The notes: generated by a model from the letters alone, not told the origin. A DNA stretch of 64,000 bases from Thomasclavelia sp047249845 (GCF_047249845.1 NZ_JBKTWO010000010.1:5677-69676), one strand, 5' to 3'; shown: positions 56,116-63,862, numbered from the stretch's first letter. Numbers and translations: made by a program.

Positions 56116-56452
56116 AAAAATTAATACCCTTTACTTCAATATTGACCTTAATATTTTTAATCCCTGTCATTTCAAAACAACTTTGTGAAATTTTATTTTG
56201 CAATGCACTTGTTATAGTTGTTACATTCAATCCATAATCAATTAAAATAGCGATATCAACAATAACTTGATTATTTTTATTAAGCCGAATAGTTACTGGA
56301 TCACTCCCTGGCATAGGTAACATATTACCTTCAAATTGTACTCCATCCATTGATTCTACCGCTTTAACAACAATTGATTGAAAAACACTTAAACCAATAT
56401 TTAAAATACCTAAATTTGTTTCTTTTTCTACTGCATAATATTCCTGACTCAT
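56114..56452 (-). CDS. yqhY: Asp23/Gls24 family envelope stress protein (YqhY)
   Basis: This 112-residue protein has the Asp23 pattern: GILNIGLSVFQSIVVKAVESMDGV (helix after the first strand, in part) and VDIAILIDYGLNV, followed by an amphipathic helix. I choose the ATG at 56452, 10 bases after GGAG; an upstream extension to 56506 would overlap spoIIIAH and has no RBS. In B. subtilis yqhY also lies between spoIIIAH and nusB; the protein is linked to lipid metabolism there. Confidence 0.9.
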   Translation of the reverse strand: MSQEYYAVEKETNLGILNIGLSVFQSIVVKAVESMDGVQFEGNMLPMPGSDPVTIRLNKNNQVIVDIAILIDYGLNVTTITSALQNKISQSCFEMTGIKNIKVNIEVKGINF

Positions 56453-56502
56453 ATCAAATACTCCTTTATATACACTTATTGTATATAAAATCAAGATAAA
56501 AT

Positions 56503-56973
56503 TCAAGCCTCACTAATAAACTTAACTTCAACTTGATATTCATTTTTAGTTTTATCCATAATTGCTTTAATTATACTATTTGCATCATTGCTACTACCAT
56601 TTTTTTTATCAACGATTACTTTAATTGTTTTGTTTTCAACCTCCACAAAGGCATTCTTAAAACCAGCATCATTAACAATTTTAGTGATTTTTGCTTCTAA
56701 CGCTGCTGTTTCTTTCGCTTCGCTGATAGTAGCTAAAGCAGATGCTATTTTATCACTATCGCTTTCACTAGAAGCAATAATTGCGTTATTTTCACTTATC
56801 AAGTCTTCTCTTTCTTTATCTAAATTCTTTTGTAATGCCTCAATTTGTGATACCTCTTGATTATTCACCGCTACTTCATTAGCAGTATTTTCAGGAGGTA
56901 AAAGAATATAATAAATTGAAAGTACTAAAATTAGACTAAATAAGGTTAAAAAAGTAATTGCTTGTCTATTCAT
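56503..56973 (-). CDS. spoIIIAH: Stage III sporulation protein AH (SpoIIIAH)
   Basis: SpoIIIAH is the mother-cell membrane half of the SpoIIQ-SpoIIIAH channel linking mother cell and forespore. The 156-residue protein has an N-terminal transmembrane helix (7-25), a Glu/Lys-rich coiled linker (about 40-95), and a C-terminal YscJ/FliF-like ring-building domain (about 95-156, AKITKIVNDAGFKNAFVEV). It is shorter than the B. subtilis protein (218), mainly in the linker. It is the only spoIIIA gene here: the seven genes that precede it in Bacillus are missing and efp lies directly upstream. Confidence 0.85.
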   Translation of the reverse strand: MNRQAITFLTLFSLILVLSIYYILLPPENTANEVAVNNQEVSQIEALQKNLDKEREDLISENNAIIASSESDSDKIASALATISEAKETAALEAKITKIVNDAGFKNAFVEVENKTIKVIVDKKNGSSNDANSIIKAIMDKTKNEYQVEVKFISEA

Positions 56974-57026
56974 ATTTTTTCTCCTTTATCAACTACTTTA
57001 TTATATGCAACAAGAAAAAAAGTATG

Positions 57027-57054
57027 AAAAAAACACTAGTTTAAAACTAGTGTT
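57027..57054 (-). terminator. Terminator after efp
   Basis: An 11-bp perfect stem (AACACTAGTTT/AAACTAGTGTT) about a single base overlaps the efp stop; on the minus strand it is followed by seven T residues counting the last stem pairs. Confidence 0.8.
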
Positions 57055-57610
57055 ATGCTCTACCTTGATATTTACCATCAACAGTATTTACTATTACCAT
57101 TTCTCCTTCAGAGATAAACAATGGCACTTTAATTTGAAACCCAGTTTCGATAACAGCGTTTTTAGTAGCTCCAGTTGCAGTATCACCTTTAACTGCTGGT
57201 TCTGTTTCAATAATTTTAAAAGGAACATTAATAGGTAAAGAAATACCTAATACTTCTCCATCGTAACTAGTTACTTCAACCTCATCACTTTCTTTTAAGA
57301 AATTCATTTCCCATTCAAGGTTATCAGCAGGAATTTCAATTTGCTCATAAGTTTCATTATCCATAAAAACTAATGCTTCTCCAGAATTATAAAGATATTG
57401 CATTTTATTTTTATCAATATGAGCTTTTTTTACTTTATCATTTCCACCAAAAGTAACTTCAGTAGTTGCACCAGATCTCATGTTTTTCATTTTAATTCTA
57501 ATATTTGCAGCAGCACGTGCTGTTTTATTATGTGAATAATCTAATACAACATATAAGTTACCTTCATACTCAAAAGTAATTCCTGGTCTTAAATCTCCAA
57601 CACTAATCAT
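57053..57610 (-). CDS. efp: Elongation factor P
   Basis: EF-P relieves ribosome stalling at polyproline. The 185-residue protein has the three-domain length and the KOW-like N-terminal domain. The tip loop that carries the modified residue reads HNKTARAAA (27-35), so Arg32 stands where B. subtilis has the modified Lys32 in a KPGKG context. This resembles the Arg32 type rhamnosylated by EarP in Pseudomonas in the identity of the residue, but the loop context differs and no earP is in the window. AAGGAG precedes the ATG. It has its own promoter and terminator. Confidence 0.94.
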   Translation of the reverse strand: MISVGDLRPGITFEYEGNLYVVLDYSHNKTARAAANIRIKMKNMRSGATTEVTFGGNDKVKKAHIDKNKMQYLYNSGEALVFMDNETYEQIEIPADNLEWEMNFLKESDEVEVTSYDGEVLGISLPINVPFKIIETEPAVKGDTATGATKNAVIETGFQIKVPLFISEGEMVIVNTVDGKYQGRA

Positions 57611-57643
57611 TTTAAAATCTCCTTATTTGTAATTTACGTTGTG

Positions 57644-57672
57644 ATTATATCAAAAATCATTGATAAAGTGAA
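57644..57672 (-). promoter_or_regulatory. Sigma-A promoter of efp
   Basis: On the minus strand TTCACT (57672-57667), a 17-base spacer and TATAAT (57649-57644) preceded by TGA as extended -10 lie 33 bases before efp. Confidence 0.75.
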
Positions 57673-57685
57673 GCAGTTTTACTAA

Positions 57686-58060
57686 TTATTGATATTCAAA
57701 TGAAGATATAACTAAAGTATCAATATTAATTTTTAAATTAAAACTATATTCTTTTTCTTTTTCTCTAACTATTGTTACAATATAATAAGAATCCCCTAAA
57801 TCATCTACAGTGTATTCAATTATATAATCCTGAACAGTAATAATATCACTAATTAAAACTTCATTTAAAATCATCTCCTTATAATACCTTAGAATAGTTA
57901 ATTCAATCAATCTATTTTCATTTATTTCTTTTACTCTATTTATTGCTTTACTATTATTGACAATACTAGAAAAAAATACCCCAATATTTAATACTAACAC
58001 CAAAAAAATAATTAAAACTAGTTGCAAGATTGACCCTTGAGTTTTATTCAATTTGTTCAT
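57686..58060 (-). CDS. comGG: ComGG-like competence pseudopilus protein
   Basis: This is the last gene of the comG operon. The protein of about 124 residues begins with KTQGSILQLVLIIFLVLVLN, a class III-type signal in which the usual GF cleavage site reads GS, as in ComGG, and one membrane helix. The start is uncertain: ATG codons at 58060 and 58081 and a longer frame to 58093 are all without a clear RBS, and I choose 58060 for the usual short leader. It overlaps comGF. Assignment is by position and signal type. Confidence 0.7.
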   Translation of the reverse strand: MNKLNKTQGSILQLVLIIFLVLVLNIGVFFSSIVNNSKAINRVKEINENRLIELTILRYYKEMILNEVLISDIITVQDYIIEYTVDDLGDSYYIVTIVREKEKEYSFNLKINIDTLVISSFEYQ

Positions 58061-58496
58061 TATTTTCATTTGTCTTTTCATAATTTGTAGCAATTAAATA
58101 ATGAAAATCCTTTTTACCATTATTTAATTGCATATATATTTTTTCATTATCTGAATAGAAATTCAAACTCTTAACATCCCTGATAATAATATCAAATCCT
58201 GGTTCTTTAACAACTCTATTATTATGTAATGTAATAGTATATAATTGCTCTTTTTCATCTTTAAATGATAAAGTATCGCTGACAACAATATCTTTTGAAG
58301 TATATAAGATTTTTGCTAACTGTTTTGCACCAATTGCATAATTACTAGAATTAGTAGTTATTTTATCTTTATAGGCAACTGTTTTAATAATTGGTAATAC
58401 ATTTAAAACAATCAATAAACATATTGATAATGAAAATAATACTTCAATTAGTGTAAAACCTCGTTTATTGATGTAAACAAATCGTTTGTCTGCCAT
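58044..58496 (-). CDS. comGF: ComGF-like competence pseudopilin
   Basis: The 150-residue protein has a prepilin signal INKRGFTLIEVLFSLSICLLIVLNV, in part (cleavage expected between G13 and F14, Glu at +5) and then a soluble beta-rich domain with FYSDNEKIYMQLNNGKKDFH. AGGAGT lies about 8 bases upstream of the ATG. It overlaps comGE by 49 bases and comGG by 17. Position in the operon defines it as ComGF. Confidence 0.78.
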   Translation of the reverse strand: MADKRFVYINKRGFTLIEVLFSLSICLLIVLNVLPIIKTVAYKDKITTNSSNYAIGAKQLAKILYTSKDIVVSDTLSFKDEKEQLYTITLHNNRVVKEPGFDIIIRDVKSLNFYSDNEKIYMQLNNGKKDFHYLIATNYEKTNENNEQIE

Positions 58497-58669
58497 AGGT
58501 ATAACTCCTTATTATTTTGAGATTCAATATATTTTTCATAATCCTTATTATCTTCTTGATAATATCTTAATCCATTCGCATAGCCACTAAAAATCACAAC
58601 TACAATAGTAATAAAAACACTAAATGCAAACAAACTTTCTATAAGTGTCATTCCTTTATTCTTTAACAT
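58448..58669 (-). CDS. comGE: ComGE-like competence pseudopilin
   Basis: This is a short protein of about 73 residues with a prepilin-like signal KNKGMTLIESLFAFSVFITI: the +1 residue after the Gly is Met rather than Phe, and Glu +5 is kept. I choose the ATG at 58669; an ATG at 58690 would give an untypical longer leader. It is largely membrane helix plus a short tail, and overlaps both neighbours. ComGE assignment is by position. Confidence 0.7.
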   Translation of the reverse strand: MLKNKGMTLIESLFAFSVFITIVVVIFSGYANGLRYYQEDNKDYEKYIESQNNKELYLWQTNDLFTSINEVLH

Positions 58670-59075
58670 AAAAAACCCCGCTTCCAACATTAAATATAAT
58701 ACTTCTACATTCTTTTTGATTACAAATATTCAAATGATTCCCACTATTAACATTACCATTTTTATTAAAATAAAGCTCAAAACTATTTTGAAAATGGTAA
58801 TTATTATTAAGTCTAACAATAAATTCCTTTTGATAGTTATAACTAATTTGATCAATATCAATTAAAATATCTACTTGCTCATGATTTAATAATGCTTTTG
58901 TCTTTGCTTCTTCCAATAAATCAATAACTTTAGTGCATTGTTGATCAATTGATACTTGTGGTGGTGATGAGATTGCAAAACTAAGAGTAAATAAATTAAG
59001 AACTATAATAATACTAATAGTAAAAATAACTTCAACTAGAGTAAATCCCTGATTACTTTGCATAAGCTTGCCCAT
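58656..59075 (-). CDS. comGD: ComGD-like competence pseudopilin
   Basis: This protein of about 139 residues has a prepilin signal QSNQGFTLVEVIFTISIIIV (processing site G-F, Glu +5), a helix and a C-terminal beta-rich domain containing NKNGNVNSG. Start codons at 59075 and 59063 are both possible; neither has a strong RBS, suggesting coupling to comGC, which it overlaps by 23 bases. Confidence 0.78.
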   Translation of the reverse strand: MGKLMQSNQGFTLVEVIFTISIIIVLNLFTLSFAISSPPQVSIDQQCTKVIDLLEEAKTKALLNHEQVDILIDIDQISYNYQKEFIVRLNNNYHFQNSFELYFNKNGNVNSGNHLNICNQKECRSIIFNVGSGVFYVKE

Positions 59076-59355
59076 CACTAATTGAAATTGTCAACCCGCT
59101 GGGACAAGTAACTTGTTTTTCAGTTAAATATGGATGTTCACCAGAAGTTAGATCTGAAATACTAGTTGGTAAATGTCCATTTTCAATTTCATATAAAACA
59201 ATTTGAGAATTAACTACTTCAACTTGAGCATCACAGCTCTTTTCTTTGACAACCCTATTTTTACTAGTAACATTAGGTATTACTAATAATAAAATAATTA
59301 AGATAACAGATATACAAAAAATCATTTCAATAAGTGTGAATCCTCTACGCTTCAT
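59053..59355 (-). CDS. comGC: Major competence pseudopilin ComGC
   Basis: ComGC is the main subunit of the transformation pseudopilus. The 100-residue protein has the prepilin signal MKRRGFTLIEMIFCISV (cleavage after G5, Glu +5), followed by a long helix and a small C-terminal domain with two cysteines (C39 and C83), which may form a disulphide. GGAGGAG precedes the ATG. A prepilin peptidase gene (comC) is not in the window. Confidence 0.9.
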   Translation of the reverse strand: MKRRGFTLIEMIFCISVILIILLLVIPNVTSKNRVVKEKSCDAQVEVVNSQIVLYEIENGHLPTSISDLTSGEHPYLTEKQVTCPSGLTISISDGQAYAK

Positions 59356-59367
59356 TTCTTCTCCTCC

Positions 59368-60369
59368 TTATAAAGTACTAATCACAGACATCATTGGAAT
59401 AACAATAGAAATATAGACTAAAATAACAAATCCAGCAGTAAAACAATAAACAAACGGAACAATGAATTTTATTACTTGAATCACCTTAAAATGCAAGGTA
59501 TCTAAAGAAACTTTTAAATAGTTATCAAGAGATTTATCACTACGATTATCATGTAATAATAATTTAAAAAAAGTGATAAATAAGGGTTCAAAATAATCAA
59601 ACTGTGAAATTATATCCTCTAATGACTCTCCTAACAAAATTTTTCGATATATTTCATATATCAACATTTTAATATCACTATCATCAATTTGTTGATAAAG
59701 CATAATTATTATATCTGTAGAATCATATCCATTAATTAACAATTCATTATAATACAAAGCAAACTTAATTGAATAATACTTTTGAATCATTCTTTTGAGT
59801 ATCCAAATATGTTTTACTAAAAAATCAATTAATTGAAAATATTGTTTTTTTATTGCATATAGAGAAACAAAACAGATTGTTCCAAAACAAAAAAGTATAA
59901 TTATTACTAAGATAGGAATGACTGTAAATAATTTAAACATGAACTTTGTAACTAAATCTGGTTTGATAGTAAACTCCGTAAAAAGCTGCATTATTGATGG
60001 CAATAGAGCATAAACAATAAATAGTGAAAACATAATTAAAAAAATTACTAGTAAAGTTGGATAGGTTAATTCTTTTTTTAATTTATTTAAAGTAGTATCT
60101 TTTGATTTACAAATTTCTAAACTCTGAATAATAGCTTTAGAAAGATTGTTTTTAATTCTAAAAAACTTAAAATACTCAATAAATGTATGATCAAAGTCCT
60201 CTTTTATAATTGCCTCATCTAATGTAAAACCTTTATTTAATTTTTCTTTAATACCTTTCACCTTACTAGTACTAAAAATAAATTCACTTATTTCTAAAAC
60301 ATCTTGAATTAAATACCCCTGTTGTAAAAAGTGAGCTAGACTTTCTAAAAAACGATAATCCTCATTCAT
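59368..60369 (-). CDS. comGB: Competence pseudopilus assembly protein ComGB
   Basis: ComGB is the polytopic inner membrane platform of the type IV-like pseudopilus (GspF/PilC family). The 333-residue protein has two soluble helical GspF domains and three transmembrane segments at about 105-125, 150-175 and 300-330. The start region RFLESLAHFLQQGYLIQDVL is typical. It overlaps comGA by 8 bases. Confidence 0.88.
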   Translation of the reverse strand: MNEDYRFLESLAHFLQQGYLIQDVLEISEFIFSTSKVKGIKEKLNKGFTLDEAIIKEDFDHTFIEYFKFFRIKNNLSKAIIQSLEICKSKDTTLNKLKKELTYPTLLVIFLIMFSLFIVYALLPSIMQLFTEFTIKPDLVTKFMFKLFTVIPILVIIILFCFGTICFVSLYAIKKQYFQLIDFLVKHIWILKRMIQKYYSIKFALYYNELLINGYDSTDIIIMLYQQIDDSDIKMLIYEIYRKILLGESLEDIISQFDYFEPLFITFFKLLLHDNRSDKSLDNYLKVSLDTLHFKVIQVIKFIVPFVYCFTAGFVILVYISIVIPMMSVISTL

Positions 60370-61348
60370 AAAAAATTCCTGCTACCTGTTGATAATTAAC
60401 AATATTGTTCTCTAATAAATATCTAGCATTATCTTTAAAAGTTATATAATTTACTGTTTGTTCATTAAAAAAAGTATTTATCCTATTTTTATCTACGTAT
60501 TCAGGCAAAATGAGCGGAGTATGCTTCTCTTTGTGATAAAGCATTTTTTGAGATAAGACCCCAATTAAAACATCCTCAACATCAATCTTTAATACGCCAA
60601 GATTTAAAAGTCTTCTAATCGTAGTTAAACAATTACTAGAATGAATAGTAGTTAAAACAAGATGCCCAGTTAAAGCACATGTGACTGCCAATCTTGCTGT
60701 TTGTTCATCACGTATTTCGCCTATCATAATTATATCTGGATCATGACGTAGTATTTGCTTTAGAGAATTACTATACGTTATTCCTAATTTTTCATTAATT
60801 TGTATTTGAAGACAATAGGATTTTTTGATCTCGATTGGCTCTTCTAAAGTTACGATATTTTTTTGATATCGCATGTTGATAGTATCCAACAATGTATAAA
60901 GAGTTGTAGATTTACCTGATCCTGTTGCTCCACTAACAATGAATAATCCTGAATCAAGTTTAACGATCTGTTCTAAAAAATCTCTTGTATCTTTAAAAAT
61001 AGTGAGCTCATCTATTGATAATTGATGATGATTATTTAGTATTCTTACAACAATACTATCAACGTCTTTACCAGGCAGACTTGAAATACGAAGATAATAA
61101 ATCTTACTTTCATATGTATAGTTAATATGTCCTGTTTGAGGTTTTAATTGAAAATTAACATCAATATTTGATTTAAAACGAATATAGTTCATTAATTTGA
61201 TTCCTATTCTATATTCTAGTGTATTATAAAGTACCAAATCACCATGCTGACGAAATGAAACAGTACACTGTTGTTTTAATAATAAATGAATATCTGATGT
61301 TTTATAATCTATAGCATGGTTAATTATTTTTTCAAATAGGTCATTCAT
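60362..61348 (-). CDS. comGA: Competence pseudopilus ATPase ComGA
   Basis: ComGA is the traffic ATPase (GspE/PilB family) that powers pseudopilus assembly for DNA uptake. The 328-residue protein has the start TSDIHLLLKQQ, Walker A SGATGSGKST near 139-148, the Asp box TLEEPIE near 167-173, Walker B MIGEIRDEQTA near 208-218 and the His box HLVLTTIHSS near 229-238. No tetra-cysteine zinc motif is seen. GGAGG precedes the ATG. It is the first gene of a seven-gene comG operon. Confidence 0.92.
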   Translation of the reverse strand: MNDLFEKIINHAIDYKTSDIHLLLKQQCTVSFRQHGDLVLYNTLEYRIGIKLMNYIRFKSNIDVNFQLKPQTGHINYTYESKIYYLRISSLPGKDVDSIVVRILNNHHQLSIDELTIFKDTRDFLEQIVKLDSGLFIVSGATGSGKSTTLYTLLDTINMRYQKNIVTLEEPIEIKKSYCLQIQINEKLGITYSNSLKQILRHDPDIIMIGEIRDEQTARLAVTCALTGHLVLTTIHSSNCLTTIRRLLNLGVLKIDVEDVLIGVLSQKMLYHKEKHTPLILPEYVDKNRINTFFNEQTVNYITFKDNARYLLENNIVNYQQVAGIFYE

Positions 61349-61374
61349 AAAATATCCTCCTATTATCTTTTACG

Positions 61375-61402
61375 ATATTAAAAGTAAAATTACTTTTAAT
61401 AT
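61375..61402 (-). promoter_or_regulatory. Perfect 28-base palindrome upstream of the comG operon
   Basis: Arms of 13 bases (ATATTAAAAGTAA/TTACTTTTAATAT) flank two bases, 26 bases before the comGA start. It may be a regulator site or a leader hairpin. It contains A-tracts and T-tracts but does not match the ComK box spacing. Confidence 0.45.
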
Positions 61403-61423
61403 TTATAAATAGATTAAATAGAG

Positions 61424-61600
61424 TAGAGAAATAAATCTAGCGATTTATTGCCTCTACCATTGACCCGTACATACGAGTCTTGTATACGGCATGCTTCCTT
61501 TTCATTAGCTTCTTTATCTTCGCATTGTGGTTCACTACACTTGGCAGTAAATACCCGTGGCTGGACTCTCACCAACTAGATGTATGCCATGCCCAGCACA
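61424..61600 (-). ncRNA. Unassigned GC-rich structured non-coding block
   Basis: This block is close to 50% G+C in a region near 30%. On the minus strand I can draw: an outer pairing GCTGG/CCAGC; a hairpin CCGTATAC / GTATGTACGG with a two-base bulge in the 3' arm and an AAGACTC loop; and a following hairpin GTAGAG / CTCTAC closing AATAAATC / GATTTATT. The last two resemble in outline the domain V-VI order of group II introns, but the AGC triad and a GNRA loop are missing. Alternatively it is the non-coding end of an insertion sequence. The family is not known to me. Confidence 0.4.
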
Positions 61601-61604
61601 CTTG

Positions 61605-61635
61605 AAAAAGGTTAAGACATGACTTGTCTTAACCT
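61605..61635 (-). terminator. Terminator after the YqgX-like gene
   Basis: An 11-bp perfect stem (AGGTTAAGACA/TGTCTTAACCT) with a TGACT loop; on the minus strand it is followed by five T residues. Confidence 0.8.
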
Positions 61636-61670
61636 AACTTATACCAAATAAATTTCTCAATCTAATAGTT

Positions 61671-62279
61671 TTATAAATACGGATTGTATAATAATTCATC
61701 TTTTAAAGTTGTACTTGGTCCATGCCCCGGATAAACTACAGCATCAAAATCAAATTCCTTAATTTTGCCTAATGACATATCTGTATCATGCTTAGATGAA
61801 TTAGGAAAATCAAATCTACCAATTGACCCCTTAAATAATACATCCCCAGAAAAAATAATACTCTCTTTAGGTAAATATATCATGGATGAACCAGGGCAAT
61901 GTCCTGGCATGTGTAACCAAATTATCTCAAAATTACTGATTTTCATTTTTTCATCACTGACTAATACAGGTGCTTTAATGACAAAAGGTTTTTCAAAAAT
62001 CGATAAATTAGATTTAGAATCTTGTAATAAATCTAAATCTTCTTGATGAATATATATTGGGCAATGATAATGTTCATATAAATAATCTACTGCCCCAATA
62101 TGATCAAAATGTCCATGTGTTAATAAAACCGCATCTAAAACTAACTCATTTTCGTTTAAATAATTATTTATCTTTTTCCCATTAGCTCCAGGGTCAACTA
62201 TAAAACAATGCTTATCATTGCCACTAACAACATAACAATTAGTTTGCATATCGCCCAATAATAATGTTTTTACCTTCAT
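61671..62279 (-). CDS. Metallo-beta-lactamase hydrolase, YqgX/glyoxalase II-like
   Basis: This 202-residue protein has an intact binuclear metal site: THGHFDHIG near 54-62, MPGHCPGS near 123-130, SGDVLF near 143-148 and YPGHGPST near 183-190. That set and length match the YqgX group of small glyoxalase II-like hydrolases. B. subtilis yqgX also lies a short distance upstream of comGA. The ATG at 62279 follows AGGTAAAAT, a weak RBS. The gene is intact although both flanks hold mobile-element-like DNA. Confidence 0.86.
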   Translation of the reverse strand: MKVKTLLLGDMQTNCYVVSGNDKHCFIVDPGANGKKINNYLNENELVLDAVLLTHGHFDHIGAVDYLYEHYHCPIYIHQEDLDLLQDSKSNLSIFEKPFVIKAPVLVSDEKMKISNFEIIWLHMPGHCPGSSMIYLPKESIIFSGDVLFKGSIGRFDFPNSSKHDTDMSLGKIKEFDFDAVVYPGHGPSTTLKDELLYNPYL

Positions 62280-62530
62280 TATATTTTACCTGGTATATTG
62301 TAATTAACTCATTTATCAGTCATATACAAATATACCTTCTCCTTTCTGTCTTATTAATTCGTGGTTAATTACGACTTTGTAATTCTTTAAAATTGAAATA
62401 TATGAATATGGATTTGTATTTTTACCCTGTAGCTTTGACTACTTTTAGGAAGACCGCCCTACCCCTTGTTTCTAAACAATGATTAGTTAGATGTGTCTTG
62501 AATTCGTATATGCACCAGGTTTTGTGAAAT
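62280..62530 (+). other. Non-coding flank, possible left end of the IS110 remnant
   Basis: No frame is readable. Around 62440-62480 the DNA becomes richer in G+C (GGAAGACCGCCCTACCCC) and then leads into the decayed transposase. In IS110 elements the non-coding stretch before the transposase encodes the bridge RNA, so this is where a remnant would lie. The first ~35 transposase residues are not recognisable here, apart from a possible YAPGFVK stretch near 62510. Confidence 0.35.
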
Positions 62531-63528
62531 AAGAATGGCTTTGATATCTTAATCAATACACTTAATCATTTTCCTAAGAATACTATCTTAATTGGTATCG
62601 AGGATACCAATTATTATCATTTTGCTTTATTAAAATATCTTTTAGAGAAAGAATATACTGTAGCTCTTATTAATCCAAATACAACCAATCTGACTAGAAA
62701 GTTACAAGAATGATATTACTACTGGATACTTTAACTATTTGTGATGTTCTAGGCGCTTCGCCACATAAGAAAAACTATCGTATTACTAAAGTTAAAAGTT
62801 TTAATCTTTATGAACAAATACATCTTACCAGACATCATCATCTAAAAAAGAAAAGAACATATATTCTAACAGATTACAAAAATGTATAGATCTTATTTTT
62901 CTTGAATTCAATAATCTATTTAAGTCTAAACATGGCACAGTCTATCAAAATGTTTCGAAAACATCTCCAATGCTGAACAAATCACTAATGCAAATATGAA
63001 AAGCATTTGTAAGTATTTTGACATCAAATGTAAAGAAAATCGTATATCTTTAATCCCTAAACAGCTTAAACAAGCTGCTAGGAAATCTATAGCTGAAGAA
63101 TATAAATAAAACACTTGATAGCTTAAATAGAACTAATTAATGTACAGTTAACTGAAATAAGCAAAAACAGAAGAATTCTCAGTTCAAACAACTTTCCTAT
63201 AATTTCCATACCAGGAATTTCACACTTATTCTAAGCCATCTCAAATCATAAAATTTGCAGGTGTAACACCTTCACACTATGAGTCAAGTTAATGCTCAAC
63301 ATACTGCTATAACAAAGAAAAGTTCAAAGTATCTAAGAAAGACTTTATATCAGATAATACTCTCTATTATAAAAAAACAACAAAGTTTTTAAGGAATATT
63401 ATCAGCTTAAGATTTCTTAATGTAAGGATCATAGCTGTACACAAGATCATTATATTAGAAAACTTCTTAGAATTATTTATCATTTACTAAGTACTAAAAA
63501 ACAGTTTGATCCACTACTATTAAGATAA
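62531..63528 (+). pseudogene. Decayed IS110-family (DEDD) transposase
   Basis: Conceptual translation in shifting frames gives the whole IS110 body. NGFDILINTLNHFPKN and ILIGIEDTNYYHFALLKYLL run from 62531 to a TGA at 62711. A second frame gives LDTLTICDVLGASPHKK to a TAG at 62887. Other frames then give IDLIFLEFNNLFKSKHGTVY, NAEQITNANMKSICKYFDIK, the PGIS hairpin motif, AGVTPSHYESS, TAITKKSSKYLRKTLYQII and finally KLLRIIYHLLSTKKQFDP with a stop at 63526-63528. At least four frameshifts and several stops show it is dead. The N-terminal catalytic Asp region is missing. Family assignment rests on the Glu of GIEDT and the C-terminal transposase-20-like domain. Confidence 0.85.
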
Positions 63529-63692
63529 TCAATTATTTAAAAAATGTCTTCAGCAGGTAGTTCTCATCATGTCTAAAAATACATATATATTCATATTTTC
63601 AAAGAACTCTAATTAACTAAAATATAAAAAAATTAGATATTTTCAAACTTTTTCATCAAAAAGACACGTATTTTATATAGTTAGCTCCTATA
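63529..63692. other. AT-rich intergenic stretch right of the IS110 remnant
   Basis: I see no gene and no convincing hairpin between the transposase remnant and the rpmG terminator. No terminal inverted repeat or target duplication could be recognised, in keeping with IS110 elements, which usually lack long ones. Confidence 0.5.
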
Positions 63693-63714
63693 AAGAAAAA
63701 AAGCCGTTAGGCTT
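63693..63714 (-). terminator. Terminator after rpmG
   Basis: A 5-bp stem (AAGCC/GGCTT) with a TAAC loop on the minus strand begins at the rpmG stop and is followed by a long T-run. Confidence 0.7.
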
Positions 63715-63862
63715 ATTTCTTTTCTTTATGTGCAGTTTTTTTATTACATCTTGGACAGTATTTATTTACTTCCATTCTATCTGGATGATTTCTTTTATTT
63801 TTTGTATTAATGTAATTTTCTTCACCGCATTCAGTACATTTAAGAATGATATTTTCTCTCAT
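63713..63862 (-). CDS. rpmG: 50S ribosomal protein L33
   Basis: This 49-residue protein reads MRENIILKCTECGEENY at the start and contains the YINTKNKRNHPDRMEVNKYC stretch typical of L33. It carries four cysteines as two CxxC pairs (C9, C12 and C36, C39), so this is the zinc-binding form. GGAGGTGT precedes the ATG on the minus strand. B. subtilis rpmGA lies in the same region as yqgX and comGA, which supports a conserved backbone here with intervening genes lost. Confidence 0.95.
   Translation of the reverse strand: MRENIILKCTECGEENYINTKNKRNHPDRMEVNKYCPRCNKKTAHKEKK

Larger units (their letters stand above)
61349..61670 (-). other. 322-base non-coding region between comGA and the MBL gene
   Basis: No protein-coding frame fits. 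From comGA outward it holds a 28-base palindrome (61375-61402), a stem resembling a terminator or distal intron-like hairpin (about 61424-61458), a GC-rich structured block (about 61445-61600) and the terminator of the MBL gene (61605-61635). I could not identify the comG promoter with confidence. Confidence 0.6.

Noticed and set aside
57005..57238. Open frame on the plus strand across the end of efp
   Set aside because: It is antisense to efp and its terminator, low-complexity in composition, and has no ribosome binding site.
61441..61500. tRNA-like or CRISPR-like pattern in the G+C-rich block
   Set aside because: No cloverleaf with a T-arm GTTCRANNC sequence can be drawn, and no repeat-spacer regularity exists.
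62926..63114. Open frame of 62 codons on the minus strand
   Set aside because: It lies inside the decayed transposase on the opposite strand and has no RBS or family features; it is a by-product of the remnant.
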